This document shows, piece by piece, positions 23,400-35,439 of a stretch of 64,000 bases of DNA (the first letter of the stretch is position 1; each line of letters begins with the position of its first letter). The position numbers were made by a program, and so were the translations under genes. The stretch covers positions 50,736,394 through 50,800,393 of the forward strand of contig CM074181.1 of the NCBI GenBank assembly GCA_037179385.1, read 5' to 3'. The notes beneath the pieces are model-generated. The model saw only the letters and a program-made list of their open reading frames with translations, searched no databases and was not told the origin of the DNA. The DNA comes from Holothuria scabra (Eukaryota > Echinodermata > Holothuroidea > Aspidochirotida > Holothuriidae).

Positions 23400-24545
23400 G
23401 AAAAGGTATGTCATTAGGCATTCAAAATGAATAAAACAGTCCAAATTCAATCTTCACAGGAAGTTCCTAAGCTGAGATATAAAACGGTGACGTTTATTCA
23501 CTCAATAAAAAATGGTAGACTGCGAAATAATTCGTTATGTCATTGTTGTAAACCTTATATTACAGTCTTTGTATTTCTTTGCTTTTCTGAAAGTTGCTGC
23601 CTCTTGTGCCAATATGTGAGGGCACTCTAAAATACGCATGCCAAGATAATAGCAAAACCCTGCCCTGATTTCACAGACAGACCCGACGATCGTCAGAGTT
23701 GGCAATGAATTGGGAAAGTCTGGCAACGAATCTGGAGACTAGTCCTCAACTGCCAATTCATTTTATGGACTTCTCAAGGTTGTCTGTACTTTTGATAAAG
23801 GATTTTCTTCAAAACGATGCATACAGCAAATAATTTTATCAATAAATTAAGATTCTATGGAAAGTTCACACCTTTCTTAATATAAATTTTGTCAAATTCG
23901 AGTTTATTAACATTTTAAATGGAAGAGGAAGAGAAGACAAAAGGTGACAATCGGTGTGCGTCTGTTGAATTAGATTTATTACTAGATATTTCAGGCCCGT
24001 AGCCAGCCCAAGGGGAGGGGTGGGTCATTTTTCCAAGATTTGGATCTTTTTCCAAATACGGAGGCGGCTGGCGCGTGCCTTACGTATGCAGTTGCTAGGG
24101 GTCCGGGGCATGCTTCCCCTGAAAAGTTTGAAATCTGCAGATCTCCTGCAATCTGGAGCATTTCAAAGGACTTTTGAACACAACAGAAGTCCTTTTCCCC
24201 AGGAATTCCACACAGTACACCACTTTTGAAGAAGTGAACGGAAATTCGTCCTCAATATGTCAAGATAAAAAATATTTCATAGCTGACCCTTCAAATACAG
24301 GGCTGGAAAAATGGTAAATAGGACAGTTCGACTGTGTGTTCTGTGAGATCAACCTCTCATGCAATTTTAATCTCAAAGGGAAGCAAAACAGGAAATGTGA
24401 GTTGTACAACAAGAAAAACACAAATTATTGCTTGCTTAATGTGCTTTTTTGTTTCGAGTGAATAAATTTCAACATTTTATATCTCAACAATGGAAACGGG
24501 CTATGGCAATGGGAGTTGAATGAATAAGATTTATATTGCAACCTC
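23400..24545. mobile_element. Foldback-like inverted-repeat element, copy 2
   Basis: A forward arm (about 23405-23640, with AGATATAAAACGGTGACGTT and TTTCTTTGCTTTTCTGAAAG) and an inverted arm (about 24390-24545, with GAGTTGTACAACAAG and TTTCAACATTTTATATCTC) are the same family as the arms at 74-7536. Between them lie the dispersed repeat 23685-23905 and, at 23994, a hAT-like end CAGGCCCGTAGCCAG with no partner. No target duplication resolved. Confidence 0.5.
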
Positions 24546-24934
24546 CGAAATACATATTTTTACAATTTTACACTTGGGGTGCACTTTAAAGGTAAATCAA
24601 GAAGGTATCTTGCCTAAATAACAAGCTGTACGGCACATTCTTTTTCAGTTAAATGATATCCCTACACATCCCAGATTTCAGTCTACACTTCCATTTTACG
24701 GTTGCAGGAGTACACAGATTACTCAAAAACAATAGGCCTGTAGCAGGATTCATGAGAGAGTACGTGAATAAGACATATTACGGAAATTAAGTTTTCGTCA
24801 AAAATTGGACACAGTCCCTTTTTTGCTTTAGCGGATGGTGGTTTTAGACTGAAGCTGAGAAGTTGAGAAAGCAGAGCCTCCGCTCTTGGGACGAAGGTTC
24901 GTAGAATAATTGCTCAAATGGGGCTGTATACTCC
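24546..24934. other. Unassigned intergenic sequence
   Basis: No supportable feature up to the target duplication of the next element. Confidence 0.4.
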
Positions 24935-25237
24935 CATCCTGGCAGCTGTGGCGCCAGAATTTCCCCGACAAGGGGCCAGCATTTCAAACCACCGACAAGG
25001 CTTTCAGTTAGTCCCGGTGGGACGTGACTAAGCAGGTTTATAGGCGCGCGTAGAGCGCGAAATTTTTACTTTCTTTTCAACAAATACCTAAAGATCTGGA
25101 GTATATTTTGAAGGCAAAATTTAAAACTTTTGAAAAAAAATTGGCTTTCGTAAGGACCATTGAAAAGTGGGGGGGGGGTGGGGGGTTATTAAAGAATCTG
25201 AGATCCTTCATATGGGCAAAATAGAAAACGTTATATA

Positions 25238-26388
25238 CACTCTTAAAACACTGGGCAATATTTTCGTTGGGTAAAACGCTTTGGTTAAATGTTGGTCAAA
25301 CTTTGCTCATTTAATGGTAAAAACGTTTCTTCGATTCACGTTTATTCCACTATCCAATCATTGGGCAAACTGTTAACAAGCTTACACTCAACGGTTGGGC
25401 ATATATTTGGTCTATCTACTTGTTGGGTAATTAATTGCTAATTAGCATAATGTTTGCTCATTGGTTGGGCAATAAACTTTACGCGTTCCGCATACGTAAA
25501 TGTGATAAAAGCATTGCACACAATGAACATGTGAAAGTTAAGAACAGGCGTACGTACGTATTTCTCAGTGGTTCAAAGTCATTAGCAGCTCATCAAACGA
25601 CAACTATCTCGCTGATTAATGACTCAGATTAACTTGAGGAATGGAGCTTGGGGGGTTCTTGAGTGTGTTTGAGGCTAAATACGAGTACAAGGAGTTGTGT
25701 GGAGTATTTAATGTTTATATCGAAGATATAATCAACACGATTTAGGAAGAAACTGGTGCTGCTACTGAGCCATGGCCGAAACGTTCGCCTGCTCATCCAG
25801 GCTAGGCTAACATAGCCTAACACTATGTTTGGTATTGTAATGTGTCAATGTGAGTTTGATTAGCCTACAGACTAGGCTAGCCTACATCCTTTGGCTTACT
25901 ATGGCAGCATCACGGTTTCCTAATCGTTTGATTCTATCACTGGATACTTCTCTCCTTGCCATGTGCTCATATTTATTTCAACACAATCTTCAAGTCTTCA
26001 TGATGCCTTATTGTCGGATAATCTGAGCCTGATTTATAAATGGCCACATTTACTAGGGCAATGCACTAGGGATTAGCCCAACAGTTGGTTAAAGAATATG
26101 CCCAACTGATGTTGAAAAAGCACCCACGGTTATGGAAAAGATGATGAACGTTTAACCAACGGTTGGTGAATGCATTTGCCCAACATCTTAATAAAAGACG
26201 TGCCCAACAAGTGGGTATGTTTTAAATGCTCATTTACCAAACAGTTGGGTAGTTTCCTGCCCAACAGTTAGGTTCAAACTTTACCAAATTTGGTTGGTTA
26301 AAGTTTTGCCCAACTGTTTAGGTTGTTGAATAGATGCCCAGTGTTGGTCAAAAAGTTGGGGAAATTTTGCCCATTTTTTTTAAGAGTG
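25238..26388. mobile_element. TA-flanked CACTCTTAAAA element
   Basis: Ends CACTCTTAAAA and TTTTTAAGAGTG, flanked by TA (25236-25237 and 26389-26390). Copy A of the host element (around 618-640) is the unoccupied site. Inside, the motif TTGGGCAA or TTGGGTAA recurs in the left third and its complement TGCCCAAC in the right third (for example 25356, 25400, 25460; 26098, 26187, 26256). This is an ordered set of inverted subterminal motifs. Non-coding. Confidence 0.85.
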
Positions 26389-26910
26389 TAGGTGACAGTT
26401 GAAAATATTTTGGAGTTACGCATTTAATCGCACTTGGCCTAAGTGCTGGTACTAAGGCTTCAACACGAAACTAAAAAGTTGCCAGAAAAGTTTCTATATT
26501 TTCGGAACGAAGTTTTGAAACTTAAGAGCTTACTTCATTGAAGAAATTTTGGAATTTAATGGAAGAAATTTTTTTTGGTACGGTTACTATGAAAAATGTG
26601 GGCTTTTTATTACGTAATATTCCTTTCAAGAGCAAAATTAGTTAGAAAGTTGGAGTGATTAACAGAGTTGGCTTTGGTTATTTATTGTACTGAGTATCCC
26701 TCGAAATAGGAAAATTTTGCCACTTTTAACAATCTGAAGCTTATATTGGGCAAAAATTGTAATTTTATGAAAGATTTGGGGGCTCTTTTAAGGAAAATCA
26801 AGTAGTGGTGATCTGTAGTTTTGTTCGGGTTACTGAATATCATCATGCAGATTAAGGCCCTCGGACCATATCGGAAAATTTTCCAGCGGAAAAAGTTTGG
26901 CTTCCCATAT

Positions 26911-27495
26911 ATTTCATTTCATTTCATTTATTTGTTTCATCGTAACGACCAATAATAACAAATATTTACATATATACAGTGTTGTAACAAATTACGTTTT
27001 GAAAGTTACGAAAGGAAGTACTCTAAAAAACCTTGGTAGGCTTATGGGACAGAGCACTCCCTGTGAAGCACAAAGAGGAAAATATGAACATTAACCTAAA
27101 CGATATACAGTGAACATAAGAATGGTGAATGTTATATGAAGTACTTCGTTAATCAATACTTTTCAATGCAGTGCTTGCAATACTTACTTTTGAAACTAGA
27201 AATTGATTTACAGAGTTGGACTTCATTAGGGAGGGTATTCCAGGTTGAGGATGCTCTTACGTGTAAACTTTGCTTCAGAAAATTTGAATTAAAACGTGGT
27301 AACCGAAGATATCCGGACTGCCTTGTATTATGGTCGTGTGTGTCATAGTTAAATGAGAACATTTGTTGAAAGTACGCTCTCTATTGTATCACGGAAAACA
27401 GATATATCATCCCGCTTGATAAAACTTAGCTTATTCGAAGCAAATAGGCCCACACCACCCCCCTTCCTAAAGGTTCTATGATTTTCTATTTTCTA
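26911..27495 (-). mobile_element. CR1/L2-type LINE 3' fragment
   Basis: The minus-strand element ends in a TTTCATTTCATTTCATTT-type tail (plus strand, about 26903-26930). It has an untranslated stretch like that at 16400-16560 and encodes a reverse-transcriptase C-terminus from about 27362 to 27153: HNTRQSGYLRLPRF and ASSTWNTLPNEVQL, the usual end of CR1/L2-like ORF2. It interrupts hAT-like copy B; the continuous sequence is at about 1152-1180 in copy A. Confidence 0.85.
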
Positions 27496-28650
27496 TTTCT
27501 ATTTGAAGTTTTATATTTTATATACTGGCATACCCCTGACCTACTGACATAGACCTAAGGGAGGGTTTCATTTTGGGAGGGGCAGAATTGCCTTTTTTCT
27601 TCGAAAATGTAATTCTGACCGAAAGACTATCAAAGTGTAGAGGGCAGAAATTTTTGAAAAATTGAGATCACTTAGACAGCAGGAAAAGGCATTTCCCCGG
27701 CTGGTACCTAAAAACAAGGCAGTCATTGTTTTGAGCTTTCTTTCGCAATAAAAGTTTTACTTCATAATATTGTCCCAAAACGAAGAATAATTTGCAAACA
27801 GGCATTGTTCTGCTTAGTAATCTGTTCGACCAAAACACTGAGCGGGGCGCGACCATCAGTTGGCGTGGAGCGCACAGAAAATTGTTAAAAATCTAACCCC
27901 TCAGACAGCCGGAATTGGCATTTTCCAAACTTTTAACTAGAAATGAAGCAGTATTTTGAGCTTTCCTTTGATATAAAAAAATCACTTCAGTAGAAAAACC
28001 AATTTGCTAAGTGATCAGAAAATTACCAGATAAAACGTAGGCTCTGCTGCTACATTTAGATGTAATGTTCTTGTCTCTTTTCGGGGAAAAAGTATGCAAC
28101 GGAATTAAAAACATACTAGGGTTTTTGTCTCTATTAAGAATCTTCGTTGTATTCCATTGAAAGATCCGCTAAGTAAATAGATGAGATTTTCTACGGGACT
28201 GCCCGAACTCCAGGCTATAAATAATTTAGTTCCAACGTATGTGAATTTTTTAAAATATGTCACGTTACAAGGTGGCTTGAAATGAATTTTCAGTCAGACT
28301 TATGTGGAGACATTCTCACACTACTCTTTATCATTATGTGTATAGCTGAACGGCCCGTCCAATTTTCATTACAGTTGCTAGATTTCGGTTGTCGGGACAG
28401 GCCAGATGGCAGACCATTGGGCACTGCAGGTACATCAACAACCTCTCGTCCGTTTTTGTAAGGAAAATTCCGAACTATGAGTTATCTTGAAGAATATGGT
28501 CTTCTAGTGAGCAAAATCAAGAAGGTCGTCCAAGTGACTGAAGTTTATCAGACGGGCATTTTTTATCAATTTATCGTGGGCATGAAGATGGAGGTTCCCT
28601 GACGAAACTGGATTTTCTCAACAACAGGGAGAGTGCAGCCTTCCCCGACG

Positions 28651-29094
28651 GGGCATGACCTTGCCGATTGTAGATGAGATGAGAAGTAGCATAGCTAGAA
28701 AGAAGAGATTAAAACAAATTCAGGTATGCATTAAACAGCGTTACAAAAGAAGAAAAAATAGTTCATAAGGGAAAAAAGGATTTTATGATTATCCATCCAG
28801 TAACTTCAGCCCTTCAGTCCTTCACGTTTATTTTAAGGCCTCCCCGTAGGAAGTTGCTGTCCTTCCACGACGGGGCATGACCTTGCCGATTGTAGATGAG
28901 ATGAGAAGTAGCATAGCTAGAAAGAAGAGATTAAAACAAATTCAGGTATGCATTAAACAGCGTTACAAAAGAAGAAAAAATAGTTCATAAGGGAAAAAAT
29001 GATTTTATGATTATCCATCCAGTAACTTCAGCCCTTCAGTCCTTCACGTTTATTTCAAGGCCTCCCCGTAGGAAGTTGCTGTCCTTCCACGACG
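28651..29094. repeat. 222-bp tandem duplication
   Basis: GGGCATGACCTTGCCGATTG at 28651 recurs at 28873, and the two 222-bp units are almost identical through CATCCATCCAGTAACTTCAG to the CCTTCCACGACGGGG junction. Copy A of the host element has a looser pair of related units (about 1740-1985), so this segment tends to duplicate. High identity indicates a recent event. Confidence 0.92.
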
Positions 29095-29355
29095 GGGAGG
29101 AGATAGGATAAGGTACATGGAATGAGGTTAAATTAACGGAACTGAGAAGAAGTGATTGAAAATCGATTCCAATATGTATTTAAAAAGAATTTCAAAACAA
29201 AACTATTTTTGTTTTAAAAATTTTTTATTAACATTTCTTTTATTATTATTGATAGGTCTCCCCGACGGAATCGCCTACCTTCCCCGACCGGGGGGGGGGG
29301 GCAGGGTTCCCGACGGGGGCCATGCCCCCCTGCTAGCGCCACCCCTGCATCCTGG

Positions 29356-30225
29356 CCCGTATAGATATGACCAAATATTGTTTCAAAACAAGAGAAAAAA
29401 GAGTCGTGGCCTTGTTCCGTGAACAGTATATATTGTGCTAACCCGACTTGGAATATGTACGTGAACCCTAGGCCTAATCTTACTGCAACATTCAATGAAA
29501 GCATTTTAGTTTAATTAACAACCCGCGTTACCTAGACGTCAGCTAAACAAATGTCATAAACTCAGATGTTAAGGAAAACCTTTGCAAGTTAGGTTCAGTG
29601 AAAGTCTGTTAATGTCCGTGTTTTTAAATGCCAAATAACGTTAACTTCAGTTTGAATAAGAACTATAGCTCTTTTAATCTAACGGAGTGTCGAAATATTT
29701 TTCGACGAAATTATAGTAAATCAGAAATGATATTTTTGTTTCCGCAATATAGTTTATTTATGCACTTATCACTTGAAAGATGGACTACCTGACCCCCCGT
29801 GTAGTGGTGAATCTAATGTGCGTCATGTTACACGACTTGTGACGTACGGGTGCTTCAAACTCTCCATATGTTGGTTCAATCTAACCAAATAGGTGCTGCG
29901 TAAGTACGTCATATTCTATCTAAAGAAAAGGTGCGTCAAAGTTCGTGAAGTGTATGTTTTATTGTTCAACGTAGGGTTGTGTCAATGTACATAACTATTT
30001 GACGCTCCTTACGAACATTGACCTGCTTTGTCAGGGGGTCAGAAAGTGCGACTTTGAATTAACAACAATTTGTAAAGTGCATTCGAAATACTTTTCGTTT
30101 CGAAACAACAAGAAATGTTGTTTTAAAGAGTTATCTGTTTTTACAGGGCAAGGGCAGTCACTGCCCCCTTGAGATTTCCAAATCGTACATGCACCACGTT
30201 CTAACTGATGGTGGCGCTCTGCATA
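29356..30225. other. Unassigned; module match at right edge
   Basis: No genes or element ends from 29356 to about 30145. At 30145-30225 a C-rich stretch and CTAACTGATGGTGGCGCTCTG resemble the shared module of the hAT-like elements. That sequence is the site hit by the next MITE. Confidence 0.4.
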
Positions 30226-30233
30226 GGCAGTGT

Positions 30234-30905
30234 CAAAGATATTATAAACGTAGATACCAAACTCCTATCCATACACTGTTAGACGCGATGACTCCTCACG
30301 GAGGCTCAATCGGAGGGGCGGAAGCGTTGATTTGACATGCGCACACCTCTATTCGGTGATGCGCGCCCACAATTATGCATGCGTAACAGAAAATTCCATT
30401 GTGACGAGATCTCAATGTGCGTGCATTTTCAAAGCAAGTTCTGTATGCGCACAATGCATTTCTCCATGTGATGGAGTCAGGAATAATTGACGCGTACTTC
30501 CGCGTGCTTGAAAAAAAACGCAGTAGTTGATTTTGTGTTTTAAGCGCGTAAGAATGTAAACTCGTGCATAGATGTGCGCTTGTAAAGATACCACAGAAAC
30601 TGACTAATCAGTAAGCCAATGAACTTCAAACCAGTCTTTGTGCGTTAATGTTCAAATGTTCTTTGTGAGAAAGCCGACGAAGAAGCCTGAAACTGTTTCA
30701 TGTAAGGGTAATTTATTGAAGAACTGTGTTTGCCTGAATTGCACTGTTTTAAAATCACACGTATCTGCACTACCGGAAGATATCAATTAACTGTTAGCTT
30801 TCAAAGCGACTGATCAGTGAACAGCACTTCCGCCCCTCCGAATCGGCCTCCATGAGGAGTCACCGCGCCATTTTAAGTTTGGTATCTATGTTTACAATAT
30901 CTTTG
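30234..30905. mobile_element. 672-bp MITE with 8-bp duplication
   Basis: About 90-bp inverted arms start CAAAGATATTATAAACGTAG and end CTATGTTTACAATATCTTTG. They are flanked by the exact 8-bp duplication GGCAGTGT (30226-30233 and 30906-30913). The arms include GAGGGGCGGAAG. The 8-bp duplication fits hAT, P or Merlin-type enzymes; ends starting CAAAG do not settle which. No coding frame. Confidence 0.9.
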
Positions 30906-30913
30906 GGCAGTGT

Positions 30914-32745
30914 TGGAACTGCCCTCCCCTCCCCCTAGAGATTTTGCTCAGGCTACGGCTCTGGACAGTGACAGATAAATTAAATTACACTAAAAGTTAC
31001 GTAAAGTTTGGGGTTAGCCAATGGGTTATTCAAGCGTTAATTGCGCTTCACTCAGTATGAACACAATAAAAGCATAGGTCACTTGAGAGCACAGATCATG
31101 TAAACTCAGACACAAGTTTCACCTCATACCGCGTCTTTGATCTACTGGGGTCTCTATGTTGCATTCTCGAGAAGCACGTCCCGGCATGAGTTACTCATTT
31201 CAAATAGAGATCGTCAGCTAAAGAAGAAACGTACGGTTTGTTCAAAATTACTGAAGAGAATATCACTCTTTAATTGAGTAAAAAGTGTGAATTCACTCCA
31301 TTAGCATGTTACTGATGCATAATAGACCTTGCACATTGACGTCATCCTTTGAGCAAAATGGAACACGTGGCCGCACGCATAAGAATTCGCCGTGCACCTT
31401 AAGCAGACTATGCGCGTATTCTACTTGTTGACAAATCAGCTTGTCTACATTTGCACGTTGATTTATTTTGCCCCCAAATGAGGGCGTGCTTTTCGCTCTT
31501 GACATCACATGCACAAGATCTAAAATGGGTGTAAAATGCAGCTCTAAGCTGCTCAGGAGTCGTAATGCAAACATAATTTTTTGGAGGGGTCTTGGAAAGA
31601 GGTGGTTGCCTAGAAAACCATCAAAGCGGAACGCCACCATGAGGTAGAGCAACTTCCTGGGTAGAACGAAGCGCACAGAAAATTCAGACAGGCGGGCTTG
31701 CAAGTGGAAATGAAGCGTTCTTTATTTGAATTCGTGTGCAATGAAATTTCACTGCAGTAAAAAAATGGGAATATTGCAAAATGATAATTAGGTCTACCAG
31801 ATAAACTGTACCGCTGGACGAAATGGTAAGGTAATGAAAGCTAATTATTGGGAGATAAGCTTGTATGTGAGGTCGCGTCATAAATTAACACCAAGAACGG
31901 GCCTTTCTTTCAAGAGTGAGATTCGCCTAAAATTTAATAAAAATATATCCTGATAACAGAGGTGAAATGAAACGTAATAGAAATGTAAATGAGGTGATAA
32001 CTCGTTCGTGGGACTATGCTTTTGTTTATATTTATTAGAAAGTTACCACCCAATTGTGTTTCGATGAACATAACTTTTGCTCGAGGACATACTGTTTAAG
32101 TGACTCTTTGAATGGGGGTATAATACTCTCTTTGATCTCTGCAACAGACCATGGTGGATCCTATGAAAACTTTGGCAGAACTGATAGATTGCATCGCGTA
32201 AATTTTGAAAAGCATGCAGGTGAGTTTTACCAAATTGGTGTTGAAATTATGTCCAAGAAATGATTTGGTGTAGACCTAATACATCAGGAATAGACATCAA
32301 CCGGAATCGTCACTTGTTCATATTGCAAGAATTAACACCTGCAGGAAAAATTGCTTGCATTTTACAGTTATAAGTAACATTTTTCACTAGATCTGTAGAT
32401 GGAGAGATTCGAAGTAGGAGATTGAGATAACGTCGAAACGCGTGACTCTCAAGCTGAATGCGTGAGAATTGACAGTCCTGAGAAAAGCCTGCCCTAGCAA
32501 ATCAAACTAACCATGCTAGTAGGGTTCATGTACTTCCATTGTGCTTTATTTTTCAAAACCAAATAACTTCGTATAATACCTTGACATGTTTAGGGTTTTA
32601 AAATATGGGTTTTCAGACAAAATGTTTTGACACCCTTAAACCAGAATGCAAAAATGCATTGAGGTTTCGATGATACATAAATGTTCCGTTTCAACGAGTG
32701 CCATCATGCACCATTGTCTTCTCATTCAAATGTTATACTAGCATG
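30914..32745. other. Unassigned intergenic sequence
   Basis: A minus-strand frame of 136 codons at 31293-31703 has no recognisable domain and overlaps sequence (31660-31760) similar to the hAT-like interior (GCGCACAGAAAATTCAGACAG), so I do not call it a gene. The rest shows nothing I can name. Confidence 0.4.
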
Positions 32746-32749
32746 TTCA

Positions 32750-34322
32750 AAATATAATTTTGTCATTCCAGATGACCTTTTGACCTTCATAAAAGCCATA
32801 CATAGCTAGAAATATAAACAACACACAGACAAATGGACAAACAGCTATCTTGAAAGATCATATTTTAAAAGGTTTCCGGGCTGTGACCCCTGGAGACCCC
32901 AGATGATCTTTCATATCTGCCAAAAACTATGGGGACCATCCTCTGACCATAATGCATCCACATACCTAAATATAAAATCTATTCAAGCTTCCTTCCTTGA
33001 GATATCGTGTAAACGAGATTTTAAGACTTTGTTTCCCGGTGACCCCAGATGACCTCCAACAAAAACAATAGGGACCATCTACTATCTATAACGCATCCAC
33101 ATACCAAATATGAAATCTATTCAAGTTTCCTACCTTGAGGTATTGCGTTAACAAGGTTTTCTGACTTTAATCCCTGGTGACCCCAGATGACATTTGACCT
33201 CCACCAAAAACAATAGGGACCAACTACTGACTATAACACATTTACATTACAAACATGAAATCTATCCAAGTTTCCTACCTTGAGATATCGCTTTAACAAG
33301 GTTTTCAGACTTTGACCCCTGGTAGCCCCAGATGACCTTTGACCTCCACCGAAAACAATGGACACGATCTCCTGATCGTAACGCATCATCATACCAAATA
33401 TGAAATCTATCCATGCTTCCAAACTTGAGATATTGTGTTAACGAGATTTTCAGACTTTGACCCCCGGTGACCCCAGATAACTTTGACCTCCGCCAAAAAC
33501 AATAGGGACCATCTACTGACTATAACACATTACCATACCAACTATGAAATCTATCCAAGTTTCCTACCTTGAGATATCATGTTAACAAGTTTTTCAGACT
33601 TTGACCCCCGGTGACCCCAGATGACCTTTGACCTCCACCAAAAACAACAGGGACCAACTTCTGACTATAACGCACCCACATACCAAATATGAAATCTATA
33701 CAAGTTTCCTACCTTGAGATATTGTGTTAACGAGATTTTCAGACTTTGACCCCCGGTGACCCCAGATGGCCTTTGATCTCCGCTAAAAACAATAGGGTCC
33801 ATCTTCTGACTATAACGCACCCACATATAAAATATGTAATCTATCCAAGTTTCCTACCTTGAGATATCGCGTTAACAAGTTTTTTCAGACTTTGACCCTT
33901 GGTGACACCAGATGACCTTTGACCTCCACCAAAAACAATAGGGACCATCTTCTGACCTTAACCCATCCAAATATCAAATATGAAATCTTTCAAAGCTTCC
34001 AAACTTGAGATATCGTGTTAACGAGATTTTCAGACTTTGACCCCCGGTGACTCCAGATGACCTTTTACCTCTGTCAAAAACAATAGGGACTATCTACTGA
34101 CTATAGCGCCTCCACATACCAAATATGAAATCTGTCCAAGTTTCCTACCTTGAGATATCGCGTCAACAAGGTTTTCAGACTTTGACCCCTGGTGACCCCA
34201 AATGACGTTGGACCTCCACCAAAAACAATAGGGTTCTTCCTCTCAATATGGCTCATCTATGTATCAAGTTTGAAACCTGTCAGACATTCCTAACTTGAGA
34301 TATCGTGTTAACGAGCAAAGTG
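32750..34322. repeat. 145-bp tandem array, about ten units
   Basis: Units recur at GACTTTGACCCCCGGTGACC or variants, placed at 33025, 33163, 33308, 33453, 33597, 33742, 33888, 34033 and 34178. The spacing is 138-146 bp. Degenerate half-units lie at both edges (about 32750-32880 and 34200-34320). Each unit also contains AAAAACAATAGGGACCATCT, AAATATGAAATCTATCCAAG and TTGAGATAT. The array ends in a short (CA)n tract. Not coding: frames change between units. Either a local satellite or the core of a transposon carrying tandem repeats. Confidence 0.95.
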
Positions 34323-34326
34323 TCAC

Positions 34327-34350
34327 AAACACACACACACATACACACGC
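34327..34350. repeat. (CA)n tract bordering the array
   Basis: Imperfect CA repeat directly following the last array unit, then ATAATGAATGCATAGG. Its position may mark the edge of a repeat-carrying element. Confidence 0.75.
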
Positions 34351-35221
34351 CATAATGAATGCATAGGTTTCTCTTATCATCGAAACCAAAAATGGGAGGA
34401 GGGGTCGCCCATCGAGCTCGAATGGACACGTCAACTCTGATGCTGCTTTGAATGCTCTAAGGAAGCCATCTTTCAAACATTATTCAATTCTGGTGTAAGT
34501 ACAGGGAAAGGGTTTGTCATTTTATCAGATCCCTGTTTCCACTCAGGTGGCATGTAATACAGTGTTTCTCCATTTATGGCACTTCACGGAAATACATATT
34601 TAAAAGAATGTTTGTTAATAATTTTATCGGTTTATTGAAGAACAAGTGGGCACACACAGTTCAGGAAAAGTTTCTCACAAAAATGACAAGGTTTATTGTT
34701 TCTCTTATGTGTACAACTCCTGAACTTAACGGACTTCCGATACGTGCACAGAGCATATTGCATGCGTAGATTGTCGCTACAGCACGTTTAAATATAGGCG
34801 TAGCAAAATGGCTGTCTACTAGGGTTTTGTGTGTGATATAATGCAACTTGGACAGGTCAGATCACTACACTTATTGCGGAAATATGATATTTTATTCCCA
34901 TTCAAGTTTGTTCAAAATATTACAGAGTTGTCGTCAAATCATGCGAATTATAGCTTCACGGTGGCCATCTTGGTGCGTCTATTTTGCCCCAGGCGGTGGT
35001 GAAAATTTACACATAGGACGTACACGCTACACGGTCTGTCCATGTATATAGGAAGTTCGTGGTACAATGTTTCATTCGTTGGTGGCCATTATTTTTTATC
35101 GGTTACTTCCTGGTTCTCCCGAATTGTGTAATGCATCCATGACTTAGATGAATATAACTTCTCCATGGAAATCTGTAATATAGCAATTCACTAACAAGAC
35201 TAGCTGACCGTTTTAAAACCT
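34351..35221. other. Unassigned, with one dispersed repeat
   Basis: 35000-35065 matches 18095-18165 (ATAGGACGTACACGCTAC, TCTGTCCATGTATATAGGAAG). Nothing else supportable. Confidence 0.45.
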
Positions 35222-35246
35222 CGCGTGTTAGGGGTGTCTACAAAGC

Positions 35247-35379
35247 GAAGACCGAAGACAGAAGACCGAAGACGGAAGACCGAAGACCGAAGACGGAAGA
35301 CGGAAGACCGAAGACCGAAGACCGAAGACCGAAGACCGAAGACCGAAGACCGAAGACCGAAGACCGAAGACCGAAGACC
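35247..35379 (+). repeat. Left heptamer tract of the foldback element
   Basis: Exactly nineteen units of GAAGACC, with some GAAGACG or GAAGACA variants. The last ten units are uniform GAAGACC, as expected from recent slippage or unequal exchange. Confidence 0.95.
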
Positions 35380-35439
35380 TTAAAACAAAGTTATGACAAC
35401 GGCAGATTTAGAAGCCTTGGCGTCTAGATTGGGGTGAAA

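Larger units (their letters stand above)
24943..29347. mobile_element. hAT-like non-autonomous element, family 1, copy B
   Basis: Termini CAGCTGTGGCGCCAG and CTAGCGCCACCCCTG, flanked by the exact 8-bp duplication CATCCTGG (24935-24942 and 29348-29355). It aligns with copy A (335-2165) over the GCGCGC block, the block 26395-26910 and the block 27540-29345. It is longer because it carries a TA-flanked element (25238-26388), a LINE fragment (about 26911-27495), a 222-bp tandem duplication (28651-29094) and extra tandem-like interior units carrying the GCGCC-AGTTGG module (near 27845). No transposase. Confidence 0.92.

Noticed and set aside
23994..24240. hAT-like element starting CAGGCCCGTAGCCAG
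   Set aside because: No matching right end found nearby.
253..29347. hAT transposase within the hAT-like elements
   Set aside because: No frame with hAT-type dimerisation or catalytic motifs seen in any of them; elements called non-autonomous.
31293..31703. 136-codon minus-strand frame
   Set aside because: No domain, no splice signals, and it overlaps repeat-like sequence at its 5' end.
32750..34322. CRISPR-like array
   Set aside because: Units repeat end to end with no unique spacers, and the sequence context is eukaryotic.
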